Below, piece by piece: positions 1 to 9,716 of a stretch of DNA of 64,000 nucleotides (within the stretch, counting starts at the first letter, position 1; every line of letters begins with the position of its first letter). The position numbers and the translations under genes were made by a program. The DNA lies in assembly GCA_020722815.1 (NCBI GenBank), contig DYKB01000001.1, positions 248,001 to 312,000 on the forward strand, given 5' to 3'. This DNA comes from Caldithrix sp. Lineage in GTDB: Bacteria > Zhuqueibacterota > Zhuqueibacteria > Thermofontimicrobiales > Sulfurfontimicrobiaceae. The notes beneath the pieces are model-generated. The model was not told the origin of the DNA and made no database searches. It worked only from the letters and a program-made list of their open reading frames with translations.

Positions 1-359
1 AAAATATTTTGCCAGTCAATGTTTTTCAATCGTTGCAGGATTTCATCCGTTTCATAACCAGCAGCATATAATCCCCCGATAACACTTCCCATGCTGGTCC
101 CAACGATTAAATCGATCGGAATTTTGTTTTCTTTAAGTACTTCAATGACACCTAATTGGGGAATACAGCGGGCTCCCCCACCACTGAGTGCCAGACCAAT
201 ATGTGGGCGTCGGTATTCCGGATGAGGAATGATTTCCTTTTCTGTCCCCCTATCTTCAAAAAAATTGAGTCGAATTTTGACCGAATCAGGCGTTGTCGCA
301 TTAAGCGATAATTGAAAATTTAATACCAGGAAAATGATGATATATCGTTGAATTTGCAT
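1..359 (-). CDS. Patatin-like phospholipase, 3' end outside window
   Basis: Partial gene, absent from the ORF track because it runs off the left edge. I translated the reverse strand from the ATG at 359. The product starts with a hydrophobic signal peptide (MQIQRYIIIFLVLNFQLSLNA), so it is exported. At about residues 55-60 it has a glycine-rich oxyanion segment (SGGGARC; the family usually has GGGxRG). About 30 residues later comes the nucleophile elbow GTSMGS, matching the patatin GxSxG serine. Patatin proteins are Ser-Asp lipid acyl hydrolases. The catalytic aspartate and any C-terminal surface-antigen barrel, as in PlpD-type proteins, would lie outside the window. The Cys after GGGAR is a small departure from consensus. 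The substrate cannot be told. Confidence 0.85.
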   Translation of the reverse strand, partial: MQIQRYIIIFLVLNFQLSLNATTPDSVKIRLNFFEDRGTEKEIIPHPEYRRPHIGLALSGGGARCIPQLGVIEVLKENKIPIDLIVGTSMGSVIGGLYAAGYETDEILQRLKNIDWQNI

Positions 360-608
360 TGTTGTTCCATGTTGACTAAATTATTCACCATAAAAATTTA
401 ATATTTGAATAATGAAGCATTAAATAGTTTGGAGTTGTCAAATCCCTTGGAAATGCCGATGGAGTAAAGTTTGCCACAAAGTTCTCTCCCAATATATAAA
501 TCATCTCAAAGAAAAGCAAGTAATTTTGATTGCTTCTTATTAATTTTTTGCATACCTTATTAGTAAAACTGATAAACATTTTTACCCCATTGATAATAGA
601 GGTATCTA

Positions 609-1169
609 TTGACAGATTTTAAGAGGACGCGATTCATAATATTGAGTGCCATTTTCGCATCTCTCACGATGATAGGAGGGTTATTTAAAATACATTTATT
701 TTTGGTCCCCTTTACGTTACAAACTTTTTTTGTTCTTCTGGCTGGAATAGTTGTTGGACCTTATTGGGGATTTATCAGTCAAATGATCTATCTGTTGGTC
801 GGATTAATAGGATTTCCGGTTTTTGCAACGGGTGGGGGAATTATGTATGTCTTGCAGCCGACATTTGGGTATATCCTGGGTTTTCCGATTGCAGCCTTTG
901 TGGTTGGTTTCCTGTTATCCCGGGTTGAAATTACAAATCGCAGAAAATGCTGGATGCGTTTGTTTTTATATAATTTTGCTGGGGTTTTGATTATTTCAAT
1001 TTCGGGCGTGATTTATCTCTATTTTAATTTGAAATATGTTGCCCATCAACCACTGCCTTTTCTTCAAATTATCTGGCATGGTCTGTTAATTTTTTTACCA
1101 GTAGATTTTGTGAAAGTTTTTCTGTTGTCTTTCTTAGCGCACCGGATTTTAAAATATAAATTTTTTTGA
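609..1169 (+). CDS. bioY: Biotin transporter substrate-binding subunit BioY
   Basis: Integral membrane protein of 186 residues, the usual BioY length. BioY is the S component of an ECF vitamin transporter and binds biotin in the membrane. The family signature is clear: VPFTLQTFFVLLAG, then a GP..G..SQ..YL stretch, and a glycine-rich GFPVFATGGG followed by PTFGYILGFP near residue 95. Five to six hydrophobic segments fill the sequence. The start is a TTG preceded by AGAGG at suitable spacing. No ECF ATPase (EcfA) or EcfT gene lies nearby, so it either shares a distant energising module or works alone, as some BioY proteins do. No biotin synthesis genes are in the window. Confidence 0.93.
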   Translation: MTDFKRTRFIILSAIFASLTMIGGLFKIHLFLVPFTLQTFFVLLAGIVVGPYWGFISQMIYLLVGLIGFPVFATGGGIMYVLQPTFGYILGFPIAAFVVGFLLSRVEITNRRKCWMRLFLYNFAGVLIISISGVIYLYFNLKYVAHQPLPFLQIIWHGLLIFLPVDFVKVFLLSFLAHRILKYKFF

Positions 1170-1275
1170 AAGCAAATTTGATGATTTGTTAAAATATTGT
1201 TGCAATTTATGAAGATTATTTTTATATTTTTGACTCTGGATTTTCAATGTTTTTAAATTATCGGTAAGGAGAAAT

Positions 1276-2256
1276 ATGGAACGTTTAGCGATTGGAGTTG
1301 ACGGCGGGGGATCTGAAACCCTGGGAATTTTAGTGAATGAATATGGGAGTATTTTAACTCAGGCGAAGGTCGGTCCCACAAATTATCAGGCCGTTGGCGG
1401 CCCAAGATTAAAACAGGAACTGGAAAAGCTTTTTCAATTATTGGGCGTGGGACAAAATCTTAAAGTCAGGCAAGTTGATCAAATTTACCTGGGATTAGCT
1501 GGTGCCGGGCGTGAAAGTGATAAAAAAGAAATATTATCGTTATTGGGTAATAATGATTACGCCGCTCGCATTTCGGTTGAAAGTGATGCCATGATTGCAT
1601 TGGCAGGTGCATTTAGTGGTTCGGAAGGTATCATCTTGATTGCCGGTACAGGTGCCATCTGTTTTGGAAGAAATAAAACGGGTCCAGTCGTTCGCTCCGG
1701 CGGCTGGGGATATTTATTGGGTGATGAAGGTAGTGGCTTTTTTATTGGGCAGCAGGCGATTATGGCTGCACTTAAAGACCTGGATGGCCGCGGTGAAAAA
1801 ACACGGCTGAGAGAAGAAATCGAACGCCGGTATCAACTTGCGCAGATAGACCTTATTATCCCGAAAATATATAAACAGGAAATTGATCGGGTGGAAATTT
1901 CCCGACTGGCACCGCTGGTGTTTGAATTGGCCGTGGAAAATGACCTCGCCGCAGCAGGAATCATTCGCCGGACGGGTCACGAACAGGGGAAATTGGTCAA
2001 AGCTGTTGCCGAAAAATTGGAATTATTTAATAAGAAGATACGGGTAGCGCTTATTGGGGGTATTTTTAATCAACGCGAAATTCTGGAAAATGAAATTGCG
2101 AAAGAACTATATGAAATCTCCTGGGATGTGGAAATCATCGAATCCGATTTTCCGCCGGTAATTGGGGCCGCAATCATGGCCCTCAAAGAGCTAAAAATTG
2201 ATATCAGTGATAGCATTATTTATAATCTGCATCAAACGGAATTAATTCAAAAGTAA
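1276..2256 (+). CDS. BadF/BadG-type amino-sugar kinase (GlcNAc/MurNAc kinase-like)
   Basis: ASKHA-fold sugar kinase of 326 residues. The N-terminal phosphate-binding loop reads GVDGGGSETLG, the second phosphate motif LIAGTGAICFGR is near residue 120, and SGGWGYLLGDEGSGFFIG near 140 is the typical BadF/NagK signature. The family includes N-acetylglucosamine kinases and MurNAc/GlcNAc kinases such as MurK, besides the unrelated reductase activators. The reductase activators carry Fe-S cysteines that I do not see here. The next gene is anmK, so a role in phosphorylating amino sugars released during peptidoglycan turnover is the most economical reading. The ATG has a good ribosome site (AAGGAG, 6 bases upstream). 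Exact substrate is inferred from context only. Confidence 0.82.
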   Translation: MERLAIGVDGGGSETLGILVNEYGSILTQAKVGPTNYQAVGGPRLKQELEKLFQLLGVGQNLKVRQVDQIYLGLAGAGRESDKKEILSLLGNNDYAARISVESDAMIALAGAFSGSEGIILIAGTGAICFGRNKTGPVVRSGGWGYLLGDEGSGFFIGQQAIMAALKDLDGRGEKTRLREEIERRYQLAQIDLIIPKIYKQEIDRVEISRLAPLVFELAVENDLAAAGIIRRTGHEQGKLVKAVAEKLELFNKKIRVALIGGIFNQREILENEIAKELYEISWDVEIIESDFPPVIGAAIMALKELKIDISDSIIYNLHQTELIQK

Positions 2257-2422
2257 TTGATCATCAAATTTTATTTAATTCTTGAGTCATTTTAATTCTT
2301 AATTATTTCCAGCCGTATTTTCTGAACCACTCTTTGATTGGCTTCATTGGCATATTGATTGAAAAATGTGCCCGTACAAGCGACGATTGAATTTATCAAA
2401 TCTTATCTGAGGAGAAATTATT

Positions 2423-3604
2423 GTGCATCCCATCATCAAATTACTTCACAAAAAAGAAAAATTAGTGGTGGGACTGATTTCGGGCACTTCTATTGATGGC
2501 ATTGATACCGCGTTGGTTCAAATTGCTCGTTTTGGTCAAGAAACCACCTGGAAATTGATAGAATTTGATACATATCCTTATGCCGATCAATTAAAACAAG
2601 AATTATTCGTTCTGGCAACCGCGGAAAATTGGAATGCCAATCGGTTCTGTCGCTTAAATGTCGTTGTTGCCGAGGCGTTTGCCCGGGCGGTCTTTCAAAT
2701 TTGTGAAAAAGCCGGCATTAAAATTTCCGAAATTGATTTAATTGGCTCGCATGGCCAGACCATTCGGCATTTGCCGGCCCCTGAAAGTTTTTATGATTTT
2801 GAAATTCGTACAACACTACAAATTGGTGAACCATCCGTAATTTCGAATCGTTGTGGTGTGGTGACGGTTGGTGACTTTCGTCCGGCAGATATGGCGCTGG
2901 GTGGTGAGGGGGCGCCGCTGGTTCCTTATTGTGACTTTATTCTGCTGCGTTCAGAAAAAATGAATCGGGCTGCTTTGAACATCGGTGGAATTTCCAACAT
3001 TACCATTTTACCTAAAAATTGTAGTCAAAATGAAGTGATTGCGTTTGACACGGGCCCCGGGAACATGATAATCGACCACCTGATGCGTTTATTCTACGGT
3101 CAGGACTTTGATGAGAACGGAAACATTGCGGCGAGTGGAAAAATTCATCCTGAAATTTTAGATTTGCTTATAAAACATCCCTTCTTTGCCAAAAAACCAC
3201 CGAAATCGACCGGTCGTGAACAATTTGGCCAGTTATTTTTGGACCAATTATTCTCAATATTTCCAGCCAATACATCACCGGCGGATCTAATTGCGACGAC
3301 AACGGAATTTATCGCTTTTTCGATTTTTCATGCATATCAATCTTTTATTCAACACCACACGAAGCTTGATGAGCTTATTGTCTCTGGTGGAGGTGCACAT
3401 AATTTATTGATAATCAAGGCATTAAAAAAATATTTTTATCCGGTCGTAGTGAAAACATCGACCGATTACGGGATTTTAATAGATGCCAAGGAAGCCATTT
3501 GTTTTGCGATTTTGGCTAATGAAACCATTCATGGTAACCATAATAACTTGCCAACAGTGACCAACGCAAAGTCTTCTACCATTCTTGGGAAGATTTGTTT
3601 ATGA
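2423..3604 (+). CDS. anmK: Anhydro-N-acetylmuramic acid kinase
   Basis: AnmK (393 residues, slightly longer than the usual 370-385) opens and phosphorylates 1,6-anhydro-MurNAc to MurNAc-6-phosphate in cytoplasmic peptidoglycan recycling. Diagnostic motifs are GLISGTSIDGIDTALV at about residue 18 (usually GTSMDG; here Ile), IGSHGQTIRH, GDFRPADMALGGEGAPLVPYCD and FDTGPGNMIID. The start is GTG with GGAG eight bases upstream. It lies 166 bp behind the BadF-type kinase, and the two probably serve the same pathway. MurQ etherase and NagZ, which complete the pathway, are not in this window. Confidence 0.96.
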   Translation: MHPIIKLLHKKEKLVVGLISGTSIDGIDTALVQIARFGQETTWKLIEFDTYPYADQLKQELFVLATAENWNANRFCRLNVVVAEAFARAVFQICEKAGIKISEIDLIGSHGQTIRHLPAPESFYDFEIRTTLQIGEPSVISNRCGVVTVGDFRPADMALGGEGAPLVPYCDFILLRSEKMNRAALNIGGISNITILPKNCSQNEVIAFDTGPGNMIIDHLMRLFYGQDFDENGNIAASGKIHPEILDLLIKHPFFAKKPPKSTGREQFGQLFLDQLFSIFPANTSPADLIATTTEFIAFSIFHAYQSFIQHHTKLDELIVSGGGAHNLLIIKALKKYFYPVVVKTSTDYGILIDAKEAICFAILANETIHGNHNNLPTVTNAKSSTILGKICL

Positions 3605-3641
3605 ACGAAACCGGTTTTTTCGCCTGCCTTTGAAAAATAGC

Positions 3642-3670
3642 TTGATTTATTAAAGTTAAACTATTATATT
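3642..3670 (+). promoter_or_regulatory. Predicted sigma-70 promoter of thpR-recA-recX
   Basis: TTGATT and TATATT separated by exactly 17 bases, about 58 bases before thpR. The -10 region continues as TATATTTG, which also fits the TAnnTTTG box known from Bacteroidota. No LexA-like palindrome was recognised around it. Prediction from sequence only. Confidence 0.5.
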
Positions 3671-3727
3671 TGTGTGTTATTAAATGATTCTTTTTAAAAT
3701 TATTTATTTTAAGAAAAGGGATATTGG

Positions 3728-4297
3728 TTGGAACAGATTCGGACCTTTATCGCTATTGAGATTCCTGCTTCGATTCAACAACAAATTGCTCTGCTTCAAA
3801 ATCGATTGAAAAGTGTGGGAGAAGGAATTTCCTGGGTAAAAACCAACAACATCCATCTCACCTTAAAGTTTTTAGGCGATGTTCCCGTGAATTTAATGCA
3901 GCAAGTAATCGAAGCAACGGAAAAAGCTTGTGCGGATCTGAAATCATTTAATCTGGAAATTGCAGGTACAGGCTTTTTTCCAGATGCAAAAAGGCCGCGG
4001 GTACTCTGGGTGGGTTGCGAGGAAAAATCGGGCACTTTACAAAAAATCCACCAAAATTTGGATTTAGTATTATCAAATCTGGGTTTTGAAAAGCAATCGC
4101 GAAGATTTTCGCCGCATTTAACAATCGGTCGCGTAAAAGATCCGCGAAAATTAGGCGACATTCCACATCTCATGCAACAGATGCCATTTGTAACTGATAA
4201 GTTTGTTGCATCGGAAGTTATTGTTATGAAAAGCCAGCTTCATCCGGCCGGGTCAATTTATACGCCACTGGCTAAAATTAAGATAGAAAAGCTCTAA
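3728..4297 (+). CDS. thpR: RNA 2',3'-cyclic phosphodiesterase (2H family)
   Basis: ThpR/LigT-type 2H phosphoesterase of 189 residues. It carries the two catalytic HxTx motifs, HLTLKF near residue 43 and HLTIGR near residue 134, at normal spacing. The N-terminal RTFIAIEIP is typical. The family hydrolyses 2',3'-cyclic phosphate RNA ends; E. coli ThpR also ligates tRNA halves in vitro. Start is TTG; AAGGG lies 8-10 bases upstream. It is the first gene of a likely operon with recA and recX, with 50 bp to recA. This order, a 2H phosphodiesterase (or cinA) before recA, is seen in many bacteria. Confidence 0.93.
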   Translation: MEQIRTFIAIEIPASIQQQIALLQNRLKSVGEGISWVKTNNIHLTLKFLGDVPVNLMQQVIEATEKACADLKSFNLEIAGTGFFPDAKRPRVLWVGCEEKSGTLQKIHQNLDLVLSNLGFEKQSRRFSPHLTIGRVKDPRKLGDIPHLMQQMPFVTDKFVASEVIVMKSQLHPAGSIYTPLAKIKIEKL

Positions 4298-4347
4298 ACT
4301 GCTTAGGGAAAAATAAATCATAAAAACTTTAACATGGAACATTTAAA

Positions 4348-5406
4348 TTGGATAAAAATATGGGTGAACAAGTTAGTGAAAAGAAACGTGCACTCGAATT
4401 AGCCCTGAGCCAGATTGATAAGCAATTTGGAAAAGGTTCTATTATGCGGCTTGGTGATGATCGGGTTTTGCAGGAGGTTCAGGTTATTTCTACTGGTTCG
4501 CTAAGTCTAAATGTGGCTTTAGGGGTTGGAGGAATTCCTCGTGGCCGAATTACTGAAATTTATGGTCCTGAATCGTCAGGAAAAACAACATTGGCACTCC
4601 ATGTAGTTGCTGAGGCGCAAAAACAGGGGGGCATAGCAGCCTTTATTGATGCGGAACATGCGCTTGATCCCAATTATACACGAAAGTTGGGGGTGGATAC
4701 GGACAATTTGCTTGTTTCCCAACCGGATACGGGTGAACAGGCGCTGGAGATTACCGAAACGCTGGTTCGGAGTGGCGCTGTGGATGTTATCGTAGTGGAT
4801 TCGGTCGCGGCACTGGTACCCCGCGCCGAAATTGAAGGTGAAATGGGTGATGCCCAAATGGGCTTGCAGGCACGACTCATGTCCCAAGCGATGCGAAAAT
4901 TAACAGGCGCCATCAGTAAATCGAAATGCAGCGTGATTTTTATTAATCAAATGCGTGAAAAACTGGGCGTCATGTTTGGTAATCCAGAGACGACTACCGG
5001 CGGGCGTGCATTAAAATTTTATGCGTCTATCCGGATCGAGATACGAAAAATCGCTGCCATTAAAGAAAAAGATGAAATTATTGGTAGTTTAACAAAAGTA
5101 AAAGTTGTAAAAAATAAAGTTGCACCACCTTTTCGTGAAGTCCAATTTGATTTAATTCATGGTCAGGGGATCTCCAAAGAAGGGGAACTGGTTGATCTGG
5201 CGGTTGATCATAAAATAATCGAGAAAAGTGGTACGTGGTATTCCTACGGACAGGAACGATTGGGACAGGGACGGGAAAATGTAAAACGTTATCTTTTAGA
5301 TAATCCCGATATTTATCAAAGTATTGAAAAGCAGGTAAAAACGGCGATGGGTCTGATTAAAGATGCATCCAAAGCCAAGGAAACTCCTGATAGTTTAGTC
5401 AGTTAA
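4348..5406 (+). CDS. recA: Recombinase RecA
   Basis: RecA forms ATP-dependent filaments on single-stranded DNA for strand exchange and SOS signalling. The 352 residues show Walker [10 protein letters not shown], Walker [11 protein letters not shown], and the L2 loop region ending in [18 protein letters not shown]. The C-terminus is acidic-poor compared with E. coli. The listed start is TTG at 4348 (DKNMGEQ); an ATG at 4360 (MGEQVSEKK) is an equally good candidate and would shorten the protein by four residues. No SOS box was recognised upstream. It is followed after 16 bp by recX. Confidence 0.98.
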   Translation: MDKNMGEQVSEKKRALELALSQIDKQFGKGSIMRLGDDRVLQEVQVISTGSLSLNVALGVGGIPRGRITEIYGPESSGKTTLALHVVAEAQKQGGIAAFIDAEHALDPNYTRKLGVDTDNLLVSQPDTGEQALEITETLVRSGAVDVIVVDSVAALVPRAEIEGEMGDAQMGLQARLMSQAMRKLTGAISKSKCSVIFINQMREKLGVMFGNPETTTGGRALKFYASIRIEIRKIAAIKEKDEIIGSLTKVKVVKNKVAPPFREVQFDLIHGQGISKEGELVDLAVDHKIIEKSGTWYSYGQERLGQGRENVKRYLLDNPDIYQSIEKQVKTAMGLIKDASKAKETPDSLVS

Positions 5407-5422
5407 GTAAATATTTGAAAAT

Positions 5423-6085
5423 TTGAATAAAGAACGTAAAATCACCGCAATTGAACCACAAAAGCGAAATAAGAAACGCCGATCGATTTTTCTGGATGGT
5501 GAATACGCTTTTGGGCTGGATGAAGAACTGGTCTTGAAGTATCATCTTCATGAAGGCGATTTAATTGATGAGGATGAATTTTTAAATTTAATTCAAGATG
5601 ATCTTAAAAAATTAGCCAGAGATCGCTCTTTTCGCATCATAGGCTATCGGGCACGCTCTGAAAATGAGCTCCGCGATAAATTATGTGCCACCGGTCTGGA
5701 CGAGGAAACAATCAATTGGACAATTGAGGATTTGAAGCAAAAGAAAATTCTTTCGGATGAACAATTCGTGCTGGCTTTTGTTCACGATAAAATGTTGACG
5801 CATCCAATTGGCCCGCTGGCAATTAAACAGGAGTTAAAACGAAAAGGAATTGCTGATGATTTGATAGAATTAGCCATTGAGGAAGCTTTTCGGGAAAAAA
5901 GTCAACAGGAGGTTGCTGCTGATCTCGTTAAAAAAAGGCAGCCTTCTCTGAAAAATGAAAACAGAATGAAGGCCAGAAAAAAGCTGGCCGATTTTTTATA
6001 TCGTCGTGGCTTTGGTTGGGATGTTATTGGCGCTGTTTTAGATCAGCAGGAGCCAGAATGGCCTGATGATGGAATTTTTGATTGA
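5423..6085 (+). CDS. recX: Regulatory protein RecX
   Basis: RecX (220 residues) binds RecA filaments and limits their activity. The sequence is charged and helical, with the three-helix tandem repeats of the family: RSENELRDKLCATGLDEETINWTIEDL and later GPLAIKQELKRKGIADDLIELAI. The N-terminal 60 residues form an extra segment also found in long RecX proteins. The start is TTG. The 16-bp gap to recA implies co-transcription, and possibly translational coupling. Confidence 0.92.
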   Translation: MNKERKITAIEPQKRNKKRRSIFLDGEYAFGLDEELVLKYHLHEGDLIDEDEFLNLIQDDLKKLARDRSFRIIGYRARSENELRDKLCATGLDEETINWTIEDLKQKKILSDEQFVLAFVHDKMLTHPIGPLAIKQELKRKGIADDLIELAIEEAFREKSQQEVAADLVKKRQPSLKNENRMKARKKLADFLYRRGFGWDVIGAVLDQQEPEWPDDGIFD

Positions 6086-6163
6086 TTTGTTAATTGTAAA
6101 GTAAATATTAATTTCTATTTCTGATAAGAAATTCTGATTAAGCTAAAGCAGGTATTTAGTGAG

Positions 6164-8791
6164 ATGAAATCGCAAGAGATTAGAAAACAGTTTATTAGTT
6201 TTTTTGAAAAGAAACGACATAAGTTTGTCTATAGTTCACCCGTTGTTCCATTGGAAGATCCCACATTATTATTCACCAATGCCGGGATGAATCAGTTTAA
6301 AAATATTTTCCTGGGATTGGAAAAGCGAGATTATACGCGCGTCGCGAATACCCAGAAATGTATCCGTGTCAGCGGGAAACACAATGATCTGGAAGAAGTC
6401 GGCCGCGACACCTATCATCATACTTTTTTTGAAATGCTGGGGAATTGGTCGTTTGGTGATTATTATAAGAAAGAAGCCATTACCTGGGCGTGGGAATTGC
6501 TCACGGATGTCTGGAAATTGCCAAAAAATCAATTGTACGCAACTGTTTATCATGATGATAATGAAGCGGCGGAAATCTGGAAAAATTTTACCGATGTTCT
6601 TCCGGCGCATATCATTCGGTTTGGGATGAAGGAAAATTTCTGGGAAATGGGAGAAACCGGTCCTTGCGGTCCCTGCTCGGAAATTCATATCGATTTAGGT
6701 CCGGAACGGTGCGATAAAAAGCATATCCCGCACAAATGCCAGGTAAATGGTGAATGTGGCCGATATATTGAACTGTGGAATCTGGTTTTTATTCAATACA
6801 ATCGCGAGCCCGATCAATCGTTGGTGGAATTGCCCGCAAAGCATGTCGATACGGGCATGGGATTTGAACGGATTGTTTCGGTTTTACAAAATGTTAATTC
6901 AAATTACAGTACAGATTTATTTGTACCAATCATCCAAAAAATCGATGAGTTAACCGGTATAAAATTTCCCGGTACGGATGAAGGTGTTGCGCATCGGGTG
7001 ATTGCGGATCATGTTCGGGCCTTATCTTTTGCTATCACCGATGGTGGATTACCTTCAAATGAAGGGCGCGGTTATGTTTTAAGACGTATTTTACGGCGTG
7101 CCGCTCGTTTCGGTCGAACGTTAGGAATGCATGCGCCATTTATTTATAAAATCGTTCCAACCGTGGTCGATATAATGGGAGACGCTTTTCCAGAGCTTAA
7201 GGAAAAACACCATTTTGCTGAAATGGTTATCAAAGCTGAAGAAGAAGGTTTTAACAATACCCTGGATCGTGGAATTGATCTTTTTGAAAAGCTCGCGGCT
7301 CAGCTTGTTCAACAAAAGAAGAGTGAAGTATCCGGAAAAGAAGCATTTAAATTATATGATACGTATGGTTTCCCCCTGGATTTGACGCAATTAATGGCGC
7401 GTGAAAAAGGTTTGACTGTTGATATGGCTGGTTTTAATGTCGAAATGGAAAATCAACGTCAACGTGCGCGTGAAGCTGGCAAGTGGGAATACGATCTGGA
7501 AAAAGAGATGGAAGGCTGGATTCGGATTTCTTCCGGTTCAGACTCGGAATTCGTTGGCTATGAACACCTGATGATCGACAGTGAAATCCGCGAAATCAAA
7601 CAACTGGACGGACGGATTCTCCTCACGCTTTCAAAAACGCCATTTTATGCAGAATCCGGTGGTCAAATTGGGGATGTCGGCGAAATCAGTGGTAAAAATT
7701 TTAAAATCGAAATTATCGATACCAAAAAAATCGGTAACAAAATAGTCCATATTGGTGAAGGGATGTTATCTCCCGCCAATATCACTCCGGCCGTCAGGGC
7801 GACGGTCAAAACGCCGGTTCGACTGGCAACAGCACGAAATCATACGGCAACACACCTTGTGCAGGCTGCCTTACGTGAAGTTTTGGGAAAACATGTTCAT
7901 CAATCAGGTTCTTTGGTTACACCTGAGCGATTTCGTTTTGATTTGACTCATTTTGAACGAATTTCGCCGGATGATTTACAGAAAATTGAAAATCGGGTAA
8001 ACGAAAAGATACGGGAAAATTTACCGGTAGAAAAATTGAACATGGATCTTGATAGCGCCCAAAAGATGGGCGCCATGGCCCTTTTCGGCGAAAAATATGG
8101 TGACCAGGTTCGGGTTATCAAGATAGCAGACTATAGCCTGGAACTATGTGGTGGAACTCATATTGAATACACGGGACAGATTGGTTTGTTTCGTATCGTT
8201 GCTGAAATGAGTGTGGCTGCCGGAATTCGGCGTATCGAGGCCGTTACCGGTCAACTGGCACTGGAAATGACACAAAAAGAGCATCATCTGCTGGAAACTT
8301 TACATGAAAAATTTAATTCCAGTATTGACGATCTCCCGGCAAGAATTGATGAATTGTTCCTGGAACGAAGAAATCTGGAAAAACAACTACAGGAGCTTCG
8401 TGGCTGGCAGGCGGAACAGCGGGTGCTGGAATTGGTGAAAAAGGCAGCGATGCTAGATAGTTTGCATGTTGTCACCTCGATGGTGGAAGTCGATGATGTG
8501 GAGGCGTTAAGAAATCTGGCTGAAAAGCTTCGCAATGCGCTGAAATCGGGAGTTGGTGTCCTGGGCTGTTTAATTGATGAGAAAATTAATTTTATCTGCG
8601 TTGTAACCGATGATTTGATTCAAAATAAAAAACTAAATGCTGGTCAAATTGTCAAAGAAGTAGCCAGGATTACAGGAGGAAGTGGAGGCGGTCGGCCGCA
8701 CATGGCGCTGGCAGGAGGCAAGGATGTCAACCATCTTGACGAAGCGTTAAATAGCGTTCAAAACATAGTAAAATCGATATTGAATAAATAA
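6164..8791 (+). CDS. alaS: Alanyl-tRNA synthetase
   Basis: AlaS, 875 residues, full length. The N-terminal catalytic core begins with the tRNA-Ala synthetase class II segment (FTNAGMNQFKNIFLG) and contains TGPCGPCSEIH. The editing domain carries the zinc/hydrolysis motifs HTATH near residue 564 and ELCGGTH near residue 664. The C-terminal DHHA1 domain has TGGSGGGRP. Between them is a coiled coil (about residues 700-750) that dimerises the enzyme. The ATG at 6164 is preceded by AGCAGG. It stands 78 bp after recX, a recA-recX-alaS order common in bacteria. Confidence 0.98.
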   Translation: MKSQEIRKQFISFFEKKRHKFVYSSPVVPLEDPTLLFTNAGMNQFKNIFLGLEKRDYTRVANTQKCIRVSGKHNDLEEVGRDTYHHTFFEMLGNWSFGDYYKKEAITWAWELLTDVWKLPKNQLYATVYHDDNEAAEIWKNFTDVLPAHIIRFGMKENFWEMGETGPCGPCSEIHIDLGPERCDKKHIPHKCQVNGECGRYIELWNLVFIQYNREPDQSLVELPAKHVDTGMGFERIVSVLQNVNSNYSTDLFVPIIQKIDELTGIKFPGTDEGVAHRVIADHVRALSFAITDGGLPSNEGRGYVLRRILRRAARFGRTLGMHAPFIYKIVPTVVDIMGDAFPELKEKHHFAEMVIKAEEEGFNNTLDRGIDLFEKLAAQLVQQKKSEVSGKEAFKLYDTYGFPLDLTQLMAREKGLTVDMAGFNVEMENQRQRAREAGKWEYDLEKEMEGWIRISSGSDSEFVGYEHLMIDSEIREIKQLDGRILLTLSKTPFYAESGGQIGDVGEISGKNFKIEIIDTKKIGNKIVHIGEGMLSPANITPAVRATVKTPVRLATARNHTATHLVQAALREVLGKHVHQSGSLVTPERFRFDLTHFERISPDDLQKIENRVNEKIRENLPVEKLNMDLDSAQKMGAMALFGEKYGDQVRVIKIADYSLELCGGTHIEYTGQIGLFRIVAEMSVAAGIRRIEAVTGQLALEMTQKEHHLLETLHEKFNSSIDDLPARIDELFLERRNLEKQLQELRGWQAEQRVLELVKKAAMLDSLHVVTSMVEVDDVEALRNLAEKLRNALKSGVGVLGCLIDEKINFICVVTDDLIQNKKLNAGQIVKEVARITGGSGGGRPHMALAGGKDVNHLDEALNSVQNIVKSILNK

Positions 8792-8830
8792 TTATCAGGC
8801 AGTCGACAAATATGCCATTAACTATTAGCA

Positions 8831-9592
8831 ATGGATTCGCGAGTGACAATATTTGAAAATTTAATTTCTGTTAAGCAGCAAAAAGGAGCGGGTTATCTTA
8901 TTTTAATAGATCCGGATAAGCAAAGTCCAGAAAAAACAGTTCAGCGAGCGATCGACAGCGAACAAAATGGCGCTGATGCATTGCTGATTGGGGGGAGTCT
9001 ACTCTTTTCGACCCAGTTTGATCATCTGGTTTCTAAAGTAAAAGAAAAATTAAAAATCCCGGTAATTGTTTTTCCTGGCAGTCTGCGTCAAATTTCGAGC
9101 TATGCCGATGCCATCCTTTTTCTGGTTTTAATTAGCGGACGAAATCCCAATAATTTAATCGGTGAACAGGTATTAGCCGCACCAATCATTAAAGCCCTGG
9201 GGATTGAACCAATTTCTACGGGCTATATGCTGGTTGAATCCGGGCGGGCAACCGCTGCAGAATATATGAGTAATACGCGGCCGATTCCCCGGCACAAGCC
9301 GGAAATCGCAATTGCGCATACCCTGGCGGCGGAGTACATGGGCATGAAACTGGCCTATCTGGAGGCGGGAAGTGGCGCTGATTTAACAGTTCCCAATGAA
9401 ATGATTTACGCCGTGGCGAAAAACGTCACTATTCCACTGATTGTTGGCGGCGGGATTAAAAAACCGGAAGAGGCGTATGAAAAAGTTAAAGCTGGTGCTT
9501 CTTTTCTGGTAACAGGTAATGTTCTCGAAGAAAAATCGGATTTCGGTTTGATTCGCGCTTTTGCGCAGGCCATTCATCACCTGGAAAAATAA
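8831..9592 (+). CDS. pcrB: Geranylgeranylglyceryl phosphate synthase (PcrB/GGGPS family)
   Basis: TIM-barrel prenyltransferase of 253 residues. The family joins a polyprenyl diphosphate to sn-glycerol-1-phosphate, making an ether-lipid precursor. Visible family motifs are LILIDPDKQ at the start, ADALLIGGSLL, PVIVFPGS, a YLEAGSGA segment near residue 178 and IPLIVGGGIKKPEEA followed by GASFLVTGNVLEE for phosphate binding. Archaea use it for membrane lipids, Firmicutes PcrB makes a C35 ether, and Bacteroidota and Calditrichota-like bacteria carry GGGPS homologues. No glycerol-1-phosphate dehydrogenase or DGGGP synthase gene is in the window. It is 39 bp behind alaS. Confidence 0.92.
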   Translation: MDSRVTIFENLISVKQQKGAGYLILIDPDKQSPEKTVQRAIDSEQNGADALLIGGSLLFSTQFDHLVSKVKEKLKIPVIVFPGSLRQISSYADAILFLVLISGRNPNNLIGEQVLAAPIIKALGIEPISTGYMLVESGRATAAEYMSNTRPIPRHKPEIAIAHTLAAEYMGMKLAYLEAGSGADLTVPNEMIYAVAKNVTIPLIVGGGIKKPEEAYEKVKAGASFLVTGNVLEEKSDFGLIRAFAQAIHHLEK

Positions 9593-9716
9593 AAGGAATT
9601 CTGGTTTAGCCGTTTCCATAAGTCTTGTTGTGTATGAGATGGATCGATGTTTGCAATTTGGAGCAGGGATGAAATCAGTTATTTAAGTAACTTATTTTGT
9701 AAACAGGATTAAAGTT

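Noticed and set aside
385-579. 64-residue reverse ORF between patatin and bioY
   Set aside because: No ribosome site or family motif and it lies in low-complexity AT-rich gap.
2300-2420. Possible small gene between the two sugar kinases
   Set aside because: No open frame with a ribosome site; plain AT-rich spacer.
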